47,021 bases of DNA from Streptomyces caelestis. Its GTDB lineage: Bacteria; Actinomycetota; Actinomycetes; Streptomycetales; Streptomycetaceae. The translations under genes and the position numbers were made by a program. Below the pieces are notes generated by a model. The model was given only the letters and a program-made list of their open reading frames with translations, had not been told where the DNA came from and searched no databases. The DNA is taken from NCBI RefSeq assembly GCF_001279005.1, contig NZ_LGCN01000224.1:1-47021 (forward strand), in the 5' to 3' direction. Shown here in pieces: positions 26,430-35,166 of the stretch. Every line of letters starts with the position of its first letter. Within the stretch, counting starts at the first letter, position 1.

Positions 26430-26777
26430 ATGCAGTTCCAACAGTTACGGGCCTTTCGCGAGGTGGCGGCCGAGCTGAGCTTCACGCGGGCCGCCAAGAA
26501 CCTGCACTACGCCCAGTCGACCGTGACCGCCCAGATCAAGAACCTCGAAGAGGCCCTCGGGACCGAGCTGTTCGACCGCAGCCGGCGCCGGCTGTCCCTG
26601 ACCGAGGCGGGCGCGCGGCTGCTGCCGCACGCCGAGCGCATCATCGAGATCGCGGAGACGGCCCGGCGCGAGATCATCCTGTCCACGTCGACGGCGCAGC
26701 GCCCGCGCGGCGGCCCCCGCCCCCGCGCGACGACCGGACGGCCCCCGGGGCCGGTGAGCGCCGGCCTGCCTTACTGA
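26430..26777 (+). CDS. LysR-type protein with only the DNA-binding domain
   Basis: 115 aa. Residues 1-65 are a complete LysR winged-helix (FREVAAELSFTRAAKNLHYA, STVTAQIKNLEEALGTELFD) followed by the linker helix (LPHAERIIEIAETARREIIL). The effector domain is missing; the protein ends in a Pro/Arg/Gly tail. It starts at ATG 26430 after GGAGGAAGGGG and ends before a strong hairpin, so it looks like a finished short gene rather than a frameshift. It could act as a constitutive binder or a competitor of full-length LysR proteins. Confidence 0.75.
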   Translation: MQFQQLRAFREVAAELSFTRAAKNLHYAQSTVTAQIKNLEEALGTELFDRSRRRLSLTEAGARLLPHAERIIEIAETARREIILSTSTAQRPRGGPRPRATTGRPPGPVSAGLPY

Positions 26778-26801
26778 CCTCGGCTCGCCGGCAGTTCCCG
26801 C

Positions 26802-26819
26802 CCCCCGCCGGAGCGGGGG
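26802..26819 (+). terminator. Hairpin terminator after the LysR-type gene
   Basis: CCCCCGC-CGGA-GCGGGGG, 25 bp past the stop. It separates this unit from the convergent membrane-protein gene. Confidence 0.6.
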
Positions 26820-26859
26820 TGTCGGCGAGAACCGTGTCACCAGCCACACATGGTCTCGG

Positions 26860-27435
26860 TTACTCCTCCACGCGCTCACTCTCCCCCTCCGGGCTCGGCG
26901 GCTGCCGCAACGTCCGGATCGCCGCCGCATGGAAGTCGAGCCGTGCCGTGTTGGCCCGGACCGTCACCGGGTTCCACTCATCCCAGTTCGGACAGGTCGC
27001 GCCGGCCGACATCTGAACTGTGATCACGTCCCGCATCTCCCGGAAGGCGTCCACCATCGCCTGTACCGCGACGTCGATCTCCTGAGGGCCCAACAACTCC
27101 ACCCGCTCGAGATCCCTGCGGACCGCGCGCCACGCATCTCCCAGCAGACGGCTCGATTCCTCGGTCGGGTCATCGAGTCGGTCACCTTGCTCATACTCAC
27201 GCACCCACGGCTCCCACGACTGCTGCAGGCCCTGCAGGGCCTCCATCCACGAGTCCCACGTGTCGACGAACGCCAGGTAGGCCTGCTGGCGTTGCCCGCG
27301 TAACCATTGACCGTGTTCGACGGTGGCTTGGTCGGTGGTCTGCCGCCGACCGGCCCTGTAGCCGATGTACGCCACTGCGAGGGCGAAGACGCCGCCCGCC
27401 ATGGCAGTGAAGACGGTTGCCGCTGTGCCGCTCAT
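26860..27435 (-). CDS. Hypothetical membrane-anchored protein
   Basis: 191 aa with one N-terminal membrane segment (TAMAGGVFALAVAYIGYRAG) followed by a long helical, charged cytosolic region rich in Trp/Glu (FVDTWDSWMEALQGLQQSW). ATG 27435 is favoured because GGCAGG lies upstream; an earlier ATG at 27444 is in frame. Such single-TM proteins are common in streptomycetes and are uncharacterised. It converges on the LysR unit and is divergent from a MerR-type gene. Confidence 0.65.
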   Translation of the reverse strand: MSGTAATVFTAMAGGVFALAVAYIGYRAGRRQTTDQATVEHGQWLRGQRQQAYLAFVDTWDSWMEALQGLQQSWEPWVREYEQGDRLDDPTEESSRLLGDAWRAVRRDLERVELLGPQEIDVAVQAMVDAFREMRDVITVQMSAGATCPNWDEWNPVTVRANTARLDFHAAAIRTLRQPPSPEGESERVEE

Positions 27436-27546
27436 GGTGTGCATCCTGCCGACCGGTTGCGGCTGGTGACAGAGTTCTCACCGGCATGACGGCCGTGAGT
27501 TCAGCGGCGGTCCGAACCCGGAGCACGCGGGCGTAGGCTCCGAAGG

Positions 27547-27942
27547 ATGCGGATAGGCGAGTTGTCCAAGCGCACGGGCGTGAGTCCGCGCTCACTGCGG
27601 TACTACGAAGAGCAGGGCCTGCTGACCAGCTCACGCTCCGACGCGGGGCAGCGTCACTATTCCGATGCCGCGGTCCAGCGCGTGTCACTCATCCGACAGT
27701 TGTTCGATGCGGGTATGTCCAGCAGGGTGATCGCGACTGTGCTGCCGTGTGTGGACGTCCCGGATGACCTGGGCGTCGCCGAGGAGACGTTCACGGCGAT
27801 GATGCGCGAGCGCGACCGGATCGACGCCGACATCGCGCACCTGATCGAGACCCGGGACGCACTCGACGTGCTGATCAGGGCCAACAGCCGGCACCGGACG
27901 GAGCTGTCCACGGCCCCGGAACCGGCGGCCCTGTCGGCCTGA
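27547..27942 (+). CDS. MerR-family regulator
   Basis: 131 aa. The N-terminal MerR helix-turn-helix is RIGELSKRTGVSPRSLRYYE then EQGLLTSSRS, followed by the dimerisation coiled coil (RERDRIDADIAHLIETRDAL). No metal-binding Cys set is seen, so a small-molecule or redox signal is more likely. It precedes a quinone-oxidoreductase-type gene by about 100 bp, a frequent pairing. Confidence 0.9.
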   Translation: MRIGELSKRTGVSPRSLRYYEEQGLLTSSRSDAGQRHYSDAAVQRVSLIRQLFDAGMSSRVIATVLPCVDVPDDLGVAEETFTAMMRERDRIDADIAHLIETRDALDVLIRANSRHRTELSTAPEPAALSA

Positions 27943-28048
27943 TGCTGTGATCTGCGTCTCAGCCGGTTGCCCCTCACATCCATGTCAGAGGTGAGGATGG
28001 CGACAGCGCCCGGAATCACCGGGCCGGTCGTACGAGAGGCGGCGGAAG

Positions 28049-28972
28049 ATGGGGCAGGCGTGGGGTTTCGGCAGGTATGGCGGGCCCGAGGTGCAGGAGT
28101 TCTTCGATCGTCCTGATCCCGTCCCCGGTCGCGGCGAGGTGCTGATCCGGGTCGACGTCGCCGGCGTGAACCCCCTCGACCACCTTCTGCGCTCGGGTCT
28201 GGTCGACGGGCTCGACGGCGGGCGTCCGTTTCCCCGTGTGCTGGGCATGGAGGCGGCCGGAACCGTTCTCGCCCGGGGCGAGGACGTCAACGGGCTCGAG
28301 GTGGGTGACGCGGTCTTCGGCTTCGCACTCACCGGTGGCGGCACCTACGCCGAGACGACGGTGCTGTCCGCGCCGAACACCGCGCGCATCCCGGAGGGTC
28401 TGTCCGCGACCGTGGCGGCAACGCTGCCGGTAGCCGGGACGACCGCGGTGGACGTGCTCGACCAGCTCGGCCTCCCGGCCGGTGCCACGGTCCTGGTCAA
28501 CGGGGTCGGGGGCGGGGTCGGCCTCGCCGTCGCCCGGCTGGCCGTCGGGCGCGAGCTGCGTGTGATCGGCACCGGGAGTACCGCCAAACGCGAGCACGCC
28601 GAGGCCATCGGGGTGGGGTTCATCGACTACACCGCCGAGGACGTCGCCGCCGCGGCACGCGAGCTGGTTCCGGACGGCTTCGACGGGATCGTCGACCTGG
28701 CCGGAGGCGCCTCGCTGCGGACGGTCGCTCCGCTGGCCCAGGATCCCCGCAACGTCATCGCCGTGGGTGATATGTCCGTGCCCGATCTCGGTGGGCGTTT
28801 CGTCGAGCGTCGCGTCGACCGCGAGAACCTGGAGCGGTCGGCCCGGCTGGCCCTCGACGGACTCCTCGCACCCGTGATCACCGCGGTCCATCCGCTCCCC
28901 GACGCCCCGGCCGCCCTCGCCACCGTCGAGAACGGTCACGCCTCGGGCAAGGTCGTCATCAAGGTGGGGTGA
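28049..28972 (+). CDS. MDR-family NADP-dependent quinone-oxidoreductase-like protein
   Basis: 307 aa, medium-chain dehydrogenase/reductase without the structural-zinc lobe. It shows the N-terminal GroES-like domain (EVLIRVDVAGVNPLDHLLRS, LGMEAAGTV) and the Rossmann motif VLVNGVGGGVGLAVARLA. It probably reduces quinones or enones using NADPH. Regulation by the MerR-type neighbour is inferred. Confidence 0.88.
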   Translation: MGQAWGFGRYGGPEVQEFFDRPDPVPGRGEVLIRVDVAGVNPLDHLLRSGLVDGLDGGRPFPRVLGMEAAGTVLARGEDVNGLEVGDAVFGFALTGGGTYAETTVLSAPNTARIPEGLSATVAATLPVAGTTAVDVLDQLGLPAGATVLVNGVGGGVGLAVARLAVGRELRVIGTGSTAKREHAEAIGVGFIDYTAEDVAAAARELVPDGFDGIVDLAGGASLRTVAPLAQDPRNVIAVGDMSVPDLGGRFVERRVDRENLERSARLALDGLLAPVITAVHPLPDAPAALATVENGHASGKVVIKVG

Positions 28973-29027
28973 GAAGTGCCCGGCCCTCCGACGCTGCCGA
29001 CCGTCCACTGCGGACCGACGAGAACCC

Positions 29028-29258
29028 GTGGGCAGCGCGTCATCAACCGAGCACGTACAGGCGTACGCCGCCACCATGCCCGGACCCTGGTGGCGGGAGT
29101 GGTGCGCCACTGAGTCGGAGCCCGGCCGCTACGAGGTGAAGGGCAGCGCTTTCACGAGCCCCCTCACGCGCGCGGCTCCTCCCCTGGCGAACGACGCCAA
29201 CGCCACGATGCGCGACGACGACACCGGCTTCCGATGCGTCAGCACCCCGGCTGAGTGA
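29028..29258 (+). pseudogene. C-terminal remnant of a formylglycine-generating-enzyme-type protein
   Basis: A frame of 76 codons whose end reads YEVKGSAFTSPLTRA then NDANATMRDDDTGFRCV. This is the typical close of FGE/sulfatase-modifying proteins (Gly-Ser/Ala motif, Arg, and final GFR). WREWCATE resembles the WEW segment just before it. The N-terminal three quarters are missing. Confidence 0.55.
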
Positions 29259-29264
29259 TCCCGC

Positions 29265-29801
29265 TCAGACCTCCGTCCGGACATGCCCGCAGAGGGGCGC
29301 CTTGGACAGCGGGGCGTCCCGCGGATCGATCACCAGCCGGTCATGGACGGTGTCCGCCGTGTTTGACTCCGGCGACCGGCGGCCGCGCCGGTCGCGTTCC
29401 CGCCGGGGTGCCCCGGCGGTGATCATGTCGGCGTTGGCGCCGGCCCGCAGGCTGTGCGCCCTCACCTTCCTCCCGGCGATGGAGGGATGACCGGCCCGGT
29501 CGGCGAGGAGCTGCACGCTTTCGTTGATCGCGCCGCCCTTCACGGGCTTTCCGCGCCGGGTGGCGTGCGCCCGGGAGGCGAGCCGGCCGGTGGCCGTCAG
29601 GGCCCGGAACACCGGCTGAGCCGGAGCGTCGGCGCCGAGCTCCTCGAGCACGGTGAACCAGGCCCGGGCGCGGGCGGCGAGCCGGATGTCATCGCGGTCG
29701 GCGATGAACTCGGTCGCGCCTTCGCCCTGTCGGCCCGTTCCTCCCCGCCCGCCGGCCGGCGGGCGTACGCGGAGGGGGCGTCGGGGCGCGTGTTTCCGCA
29801 A
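29265..29801 (-). pseudogene. C-terminal remnant of a tyrosine recombinase (plasmid/ICE integrase)
   Basis: The minus strand encodes VRAHSLRAGANADMITAGAP, with box II HxLR, then SPESNTADTVHDRLVI. In relatives the last motif carries the catalytic Tyr (TVYDRP); here it is His. The box I Arg region is missing, and the first 30 codons are Arg/Pro-rich non-homologous sequence. It is a decayed integrase end, a sign of an old element boundary between the cluster halves. Confidence 0.65.
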
Positions 29802-29957
29802 GGGTCCGTGCGCGGGGCGGCAAATCGTGGATCGGGTTCGTTCCTAGAGTCGTCGGCAGCGGACCGTTCCCGTCACCGCCGGACCTCCGCGTCCGTCTCC
29901 CGTGCACTCCGTCCGCGGACCCGGCGCCGCACGTCCCTCACCCGGAGAGGATCGACC

Positions 29958-30149
29958 ATGGGCCAGGCCCCAGCAGCGGATCGGACGGCGGGCGCCGTCG
30001 ACGCCCCGAGCGGCCCGCGCGCCGTCGTGTGCCCCTTCGCGACCGCGGTGTGCGCCGTCGGCACGCACCGGGGGGAACGGGGCCGCCGGCCCGGCGCGGT
30101 GACCGCCGGCTCCCCCGCCCCCGTGCCGCTCGAGCTCTCGCGGGCATGA
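29958..30149 (+). CDS. Small protein of 63 aa, unknown
   Basis: ATG 29958 follows GGAGAGG at 7-nt spacing. The peptide has a central segment VVCPFATAVCAVGTH with two Cys and a basic Gly-rich C-terminal half. Third-position GC is high. A TTCCTAG element like that upstream of the cluster's first operon lies about 110 bp before it. It could be a small regulatory or modified peptide; no modifying enzyme is visible next to it. Not recognised. Confidence 0.35.
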   Translation: MGQAPAADRTAGAVDAPSGPRAVVCPFATAVCAVGTHRGERGRRPGAVTAGSPAPVPLELSRA

Positions 30150-30379
30150 CCGCCACGGGAACGTCCCCCATCGGACCCGGCCTCCGTGCGGGCGGCCCCC
30201 GCCAAGGCGACCGGCGCGGAAACGGCCTCTGCGGGAACGGCGCCCGCGACACCCCCGGTCAGGTCCGGCGGCGGCCGTCCGCGGCAAGGGCGGGCCGCCG
30301 CCGCGTCCCGCATCCGTGCGGAGCCGGGTTCCCGGCCTCCCCGCCCCGAGCCCTCCGCATACCGATAGGTGACTGACAC

Positions 30380-31918
30380 ATGTCCTCTGGAATCTCGATC
30401 GGTGTCGTCGGCGGCGGCGCGGCGACCGTCTGCCTGATCGACGCCCTGGCCCGCAGCGAGGGCGACCCGGGCGGCATCACCGTGTTCGAGCCCTCGCCCC
30501 ACCTGTGGCGCGGCCGGGCCTACCAGGTGGACACCGAGACGCTGCGCGTGAACGCGCCCCCCGACGACATGTCCGTCCGCGCCGGCGACCCCGGCCACTT
30601 CGAACGCTGGCTGGAGACCCGCGACCGCGTCACCGGTGTCCGCCAGGGCGTCGACCGGATGTCGGGGGCCCGGTTCGCGCCCCGCCCGGTCTACGGCGCC
30701 TACCTGGAGGAGTCCGCGTACGCGGCCCTCGCCGAACTGCGGCGCAAGGGCTGGCGCGTGGACATCATCGGCGAGGCCGTCACCTCCGCCGCCCGGCTGG
30801 CCGACCGGGTGCTGCTGCGCACCGGCCCGGGTTCCTCCCGCGCCTTCGACTACGTCGTGCTGTCCGTCGGCGGGGACAGCCCCAAGGACGTCTACGGGCT
30901 CGGCGGCACCCCCGGCTTCGTCGGCGACCCCTACCCGGTCTCCGGCGCGCTCGGGGACATCGGCGAGGACGAGCACGTCGCCGTCATCGGCAGCGGTCTG
31001 ACGGCCGTCGACATCGTGCTGTCGCTGGTCTCCCGGGGCCACCAGGGCCCGATCAGCCTGCTGTCGCGGCGCGGCGTGCTGCCGGGCGTGCGGCAGCGGC
31101 CCGTCCACGTGGAGCTGCGCCACCTGACGCCGGACCGGATGCGCGGCACGGCCAAGGGGCGGCGCGAGCTGGCCGTCGAGGACGTCGCCGCGGTGTTGCG
31201 GGCGGAGTTCCGCGACGCCGGGGCCGACCTGGACGCCGTCATCCACGAGATCATCCGCGTCGACCTGGAGGACCCGGTCGACCGGTTGCGACGGCAGATC
31301 GACGAGGTCGACTCGCCCCGGATGGGCCTGCGCATCCTGCAGCGCGCCGTGCCGGAGACCGGTCCCGACGTGTGGCCGATGCTGCGCGAGGCGGAGAAGA
31401 TCCAGGTCCTGCGCGCCCACTACCGCACCATCATGAGCCTGTGCTGTCCGATGCCGCCGGGCAGCGCCGCCGTCCTGCTCGAACTGGTCGAGGCGGGACA
31501 GTTGGAGATGTTCTCCGGCCTGCTCGACGTCACCCCCGCCGAGGACAGCGGCTTCGACGTGCTCGCGGCCGACGGCACCGCCTTCCGCGCCGACCGGGTG
31601 ATCAGCGCCGTCAACGCCGCCGAGGGGCGCATCCCCGCCGGCGCGATGCCCCTGGTCACCTCGCTGATCCGGGCCCGCGCGGCCAGCCGCCACCCGCACG
31701 GCGGGCTCCAGCTGGCCCGCGCCACCAGCCGGCTCACCAGCAACGGCCGTCCCGACCCGCGTCTGTACGGGCTCGGCAACATCGCCGCCGGAACCCTGTT
31801 CTTCACCTTCGGCATCCCCTCCCTCGTCGACCGCAGCCAGGACATCGTCGCCGCGATCCTCGAGCACTCCGCCACCGTGCAGGCCGCCCGCGGCGAGGCC
31901 GAACCGGTCGCCGCCTGA
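30380..31918 (+). CDS. FAD/NAD(P)-binding oxidoreductase
   Basis: 512 aa. The N-terminal dinucleotide fold is IGVVGGGAATVCLIDALA, and a second GxGxxG-like site is VAVIGSGLTAVDIVLSL. The middle NVNAPPD-like segment (LRVNAPPDDMSVRAGDP) is typical of the FAD-NAD(P)-binding group found with ornithine-hydroxylase-like proteins. It would carry out a flavin redox step in the pathway. It is first in a six-gene run ending in the terminator at 37.35 kb; 47 bp separate it from the aldolase gene. Confidence 0.8.
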   Translation: MSSGISIGVVGGGAATVCLIDALARSEGDPGGITVFEPSPHLWRGRAYQVDTETLRVNAPPDDMSVRAGDPGHFERWLETRDRVTGVRQGVDRMSGARFAPRPVYGAYLEESAYAALAELRRKGWRVDIIGEAVTSAARLADRVLLRTGPGSSRAFDYVVLSVGGDSPKDVYGLGGTPGFVGDPYPVSGALGDIGEDEHVAVIGSGLTAVDIVLSLVSRGHQGPISLLSRRGVLPGVRQRPVHVELRHLTPDRMRGTAKGRRELAVEDVAAVLRAEFRDAGADLDAVIHEIIRVDLEDPVDRLRRQIDEVDSPRMGLRILQRAVPETGPDVWPMLREAEKIQVLRAHYRTIMSLCCPMPPGSAAVLLELVEAGQLEMFSGLLDVTPAEDSGFDVLAADGTAFRADRVISAVNAAEGRIPAGAMPLVTSLIRARAASRHPHGGLQLARATSRLTSNGRPDPRLYGLGNIAAGTLFFTFGIPSLVDRSQDIVAAILEHSATVQAARGEAEPVAA

Positions 31919-31965
31919 CGGCCGCCGGACCGGGCACCGCCCTACCAGGAAGGACCCACCCGCAC

Positions 31966-32778
31966 ATGAGCACGACCGCCACCGAGCCCCGCCCCGCCCA
32001 CCTGGCCGACACCGCCACCGGGCTGCCGATCCCCGGCGAGCCGTACTTCGCCACGTACGAGGAGGCCCGCCGCCACCGCAAGCAGAGGCTCACGGCCGCG
32101 CTGAGACTGTTCGGCAAGCACGGGTTCGGCGAAGGCATATCCGGCCACATCTCCGTGCGCGACCCCGAGCACCGGGACCGCTTCTGGGTCAACCCCTTCG
32201 GCATCTCGTTCAACCGGGTGCGCGTCGCCGACCTGATCTGCGTCGACTCCACCGGACGCGTCGTCAGCGGCCGCCACCCGGTCAACCCCAGCGCCTTCGT
32301 GATCCACTCGCAGATCCACGCACTGCACCCGGACGCCACCGCCGCCGCCCACGGCCACACCCCGCACTCCCGGGCCCTGGGCGCGCTCGGCCGGCTCCTG
32401 GAACCCGTCGACCAGGAGTCCGCCGCGTTCTACGGCCGCCAGGCGCTCTACGGCGACTACCGGGGCCCCTCCGTCTCGGTGGCCCAGGGCCGCGCCATCG
32501 CCGAGAGCCTCGGCGACAACCTCGCCGTCCTGCTGCGCCACCACGGGCTGATCACGGTGGGCGGCTCCCTGGACGAGGCCGTGCACTGGTTCCTCACCTA
32601 CGACAGCTGCGCCCAGGTGCAGCTGCTCGCCCGGGCCGCGGGCACCCCGCAGACCCTCACCCACGAACAGGCCCTGGCCGCCCGCGAGGGCTTCGGGAAC
32701 CAGCAGCTGGGCCGGTTCAGCTTCCAGCTGCTGTGGGACGAGATCGTCGCCGAGCAGCCCGACCTGCTCGAGGAGTAG
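31966..32778 (+). CDS. Class II aldolase/adducin-family protein
   Basis: 270 aa. The zinc site is visible: HGHTPHSRA (His-x-His) and [20 protein letters not shown] (third His). SGHISVRDP near residue 60 is the phosphate-binding start typical of fuculose-phosphate-aldolase-like proteins. It is likely a retro-aldol enzyme or decarboxylase on a sugar- or keto-acid-like substrate. CAGGAAGGACC stands 9 nt before the ATG. The catalytic core looks intact, unlike several neighbours. Confidence 0.85.
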   Translation: MSTTATEPRPAHLADTATGLPIPGEPYFATYEEARRHRKQRLTAALRLFGKHGFGEGISGHISVRDPEHRDRFWVNPFGISFNRVRVADLICVDSTGRVVSGRHPVNPSAFVIHSQIHALHPDATAAAHGHTPHSRALGALGRLLEPVDQESAAFYGRQALYGDYRGPSVSVAQGRAIAESLGDNLAVLLRHHGLITVGGSLDEAVHWFLTYDSCAQVQLLARAAGTPQTLTHEQALAAREGFGNQQLGRFSFQLLWDEIVAEQPDLLEE

Positions 32779-32872
32779 CCGACGCGGCGGGAACACCGGG
32801 CCCCCGCGGCGGTGTCCGCCCCTGTCCTCCCGCGCCGGCTCCGGCGCTCCGCACCCCACCGAAGGAAGTGCA

Positions 32873-34057
32873 TTGTCTGCTTTGCGATGGCTCACCGCCG
32901 GCGAGTCGCACGGGCCGGCCCTGACCGCCGTGCTCGAGGGACTGCCGGCCGGTGTGCGGACCTCCACCCACGAGGTCGCCGACGCCCTCGCCCGCCGCCG
33001 CCTGGGACACGGGCGCGGCGCGCGCATGAAGTTCGAACGCGACGAGGTGGACTTCCTCGGCGGAGTACGGCACGGCCGTACCCTCGGCAGCCCGCTCGCC
33101 GTCCGCGTCGGCAACAGCGAGTGGCCCAAGTGGGAGACCGTGATGGCCGCCGACCCGGTCCCCGCCGAGGACCTGGCCGGCCAGGCGCGCAACGCCCCCC
33201 TCACCCGCCCCCGCCCCGGCCACGCCGACCTGGCCGGCATGCAGAAGTACGGCTTCGACGACGCCCGGCCGGTCCTGGAGCGGGCCAGCGCCCGCGAGAC
33301 CGCCGCCCGGGTCGCGCTGGGCAGCATCGCCGAGGCCTTCCTGCGGCAGGCGTACGGGATCGGACTGGCCTGCCACGTCGTGGCGCTCGGCACCCAGCGC
33401 TCCGCGTCGACCGCGCTGCCCGGCCCCGAGGACACCGAGCGGCTCGACGCCGACCCCGTGCGCTGCTTCGACGCCACGGCGTCGGCGGCCATGGTCGCCG
33501 AGGTCGACCGGGCGCACCGCGCCGGGGACACCCTCGGCGGCGTCGTCGAGGTGCTGGTGCACGGACTGCCGCCGGGTCTCGGCTCGCACGTGCACTGGGA
33601 CCGCCGGCTGGACGCGCGCCTGGCGGGCGCCCTCATGGGCATCCAGGCCATCAAGGGAGTCGAGTTCGGGGCGGGCTTCGCCCTCGCCGCCGTCCCCGGC
33701 TCCGAGGCGCACGACGAGATCGTCCCCGCCGACGACGGCGTACGCCGCGCCAGCGGCCGCTCCGGCGGTGTCGAGGGCGGCATCTCCACGGGCGAACTCC
33801 TGCGGGTGCGCGCCGCGATGAAGCCGATCGCCACCGTGCCGCGGGCCCTGGCCACCGTCGACACGGCCACCGGCGAGGCCACCGTGGCACACCACCAGCG
33901 TTCCGACGTGTGCGCGGTACCGGCGGCCGCCGTGGTCGCCCAGGCCGTGACCGCCCTGGTGATCGCCGACGCCGCCCTGGAGAAGTTCGGCGGCGACAGC
34001 GTGCCGGAGACCGCCCGCAACCACCACGCCTATCTCACCCACCTGGCCGTCAAATGA
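32873..34057 (+). CDS. aroC: Chorismate synthase
   Basis: Converts EPSP to chorismate with reduced FMN. 394 aa, normal length. Motifs are intact: [48 protein letters not shown] then [20 protein letters not shown], and C-terminal SDVCAVPAA and EKFGGDS. The TTG start at 32873 is used because GAAGGAA lies 5 nt upstream and translation then begins two residues before [11 protein letters not shown]. It is coupled to the aroB-like gene by ATGA overlap. An accessory copy: the housekeeping gene should be elsewhere. Confidence 0.95.
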   Translation: MSALRWLTAGESHGPALTAVLEGLPAGVRTSTHEVADALARRRLGHGRGARMKFERDEVDFLGGVRHGRTLGSPLAVRVGNSEWPKWETVMAADPVPAEDLAGQARNAPLTRPRPGHADLAGMQKYGFDDARPVLERASARETAARVALGSIAEAFLRQAYGIGLACHVVALGTQRSASTALPGPEDTERLDADPVRCFDATASAAMVAEVDRAHRAGDTLGGVVEVLVHGLPPGLGSHVHWDRRLDARLAGALMGIQAIKGVEFGAGFALAAVPGSEAHDEIVPADDGVRRASGRSGGVEGGISTGELLRVRAAMKPIATVPRALATVDTATGEATVAHHQRSDVCAVPAAAVVAQAVTALVIADAALEKFGGDSVPETARNHHAYLTHLAVK

Positions 34058-35166
34058 GGCAGAACGTGACCCTTCCGATCCAGTCGTCCGCCGCGTCCAC
34101 CACCCTGCTCGCGGCCGGCCCCGCGCCGTACCCCGTCGTCGTCGGCAGCGGCCTGCACGAGCAGGCCGGGCGCATGCTCGGCGAGAACGTACGGCGCGTG
34201 GCGATCGTCCACCCCCCGAAGCTGGCCGCGGCCTGCCACCGGATCGCCGGCGACCTCGAACGCCACGGCCGCCACGTGCTGCCGCTGGTGGTGCCGCCCG
34301 GCGAGGGGGCCAAGGACGCCGGCGTCCTCGTCTATCTGTGGTCGCAGCTCGCCGAGTCCGGCTTCACCGGCTCCGACGCCGTGGTCGCCCTCGGCGGCGG
34401 CGCCACCGCCGACCTCGCCGGTGTCCTCGCCGCCACCTGGCAGGGCGGCATCGGCCTGGTCCTGGCCCCCACCACTCCGGCGGCCATGGTCGACGCCGCG
34501 GTCGGCGGCCGCGCCGCCCTCAACATCCCGCAGGGCAAGAACCTGGTCGGCGTCCGCCACCGGCCGGCCGGCGTGGTGTGCGACCTGGACCTGCTGGCCC
34601 AGTTGCCGCGCGCCGACTACACCGACGGCCTCGCCGAGGTCGTCAAGGCGGGCCTGATCGGCGATCCCGCCCTCCTCGACCTGATCGAGGACGACCCGCG
34701 GGCGGCCGCCGACCCGGCGGACGAGCGGTCCCGGGAGCTGATCGAGGGCGCGATGCGCGCGAAGGCCGCCGTGGTCGCGGGCGCCCCGCCGGCCGAGGGC
34801 CCGTGGGAGTTCCTCGACTACGGCCACCCGCTCGCCCACGCCGTCGAACACGCGGAGAACTACCGCGTCGGGCACGGCCGCGCCGTGTCCATCGGCATGG
34901 TGTTCGCCGCCGAACTCGCCCGCGAGGCGGGGCGGCTGGACGCCGAGCACGTGGCGCGGCACCGGGACCTGCTGGAGTCGCTGGGCCTGCCGACGTCCTA
35001 CCCCCGCTACGCCTGGGAGCGGCTGCGCACCGCGTTCGCCGCCGACGGCACGGCCCACGGGACCCGGCTCAGGTTCGTCGTCCTGGACGCGCCGGGCCGC
35101 CCCGGTCTGCTGGAGGACCCCGCGGCCGGGCTGCTGGACGCCGCCTACGGCCGGGTCGGCAGGTGA
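34054..35166 (+). CDS. aroB: 3-dehydroquinate-synthase-like protein with altered active site
   Basis: 370 aa, close in pattern to Streptomyces AroB. NAD-binding [12 protein letters not shown] and the zinc ligands (Glu in GLAEVVKAG, His in [10 protein letters not shown], His in [10 protein letters not shown]) remain. Several substrate-binding residues differ from DHQ synthases: SVGGKT has become AVGGRA (Lys to Arg), GLRxxLNFGHT has become [11 protein letters not shown] (Arg to Trp, Asn to Asp, Thr to Pro), and the FHQP region is VRHRP. It may use another substrate or be inactive. It overlaps aroC and the next gene by 4 nt each. The symbol denotes homology only. Confidence 0.8.
   Translation: MRQNVTLPIQSSAASTTLLAAGPAPYPVVVGSGLHEQAGRMLGENVRRVAIVHPPKLAAACHRIAGDLERHGRHVLPLVVPPGEGAKDAGVLVYLWSQLAESGFTGSDAVVALGGGATADLAGVLAATWQGGIGLVLAPTTPAAMVDAAVGGRAALNIPQGKNLVGVRHRPAGVVCDLDLLAQLPRADYTDGLAEVVKAGLIGDPALLDLIEDDPRAAADPADERSRELIEGAMRAKAAVVAGAPPAEGPWEFLDYGHPLAHAVEHAENYRVGHGRAVSIGMVFAAELAREAGRLDAEHVARHRDLLESLGLPTSYPRYAWERLRTAFAADGTAHGTRLRFVVLDAPGRPGLLEDPAAGLLDAAYGRVGR

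Noticed and set aside
23438..26497. Minus-strand open frame of about 1000 codons
   Set aside because: Only its last 171 codons are real (shikimate kinase); the rest is antisense to the ANL-like genes.
29873..31867. Minus-strand open frame of 664 codons
   Set aside because: Antisense shadow of the FAD/NAD(P)-binding gene, Gly/Asp/Val-rich.
34054..35166. 2-deoxy-scyllo-inosose synthase identity for the AroB-like protein
   Set aside because: Overall sequence follows Streptomyces AroB (e.g. [20 protein letters not shown]), not the DOI-synthase pattern; no aminocyclitol genes nearby.
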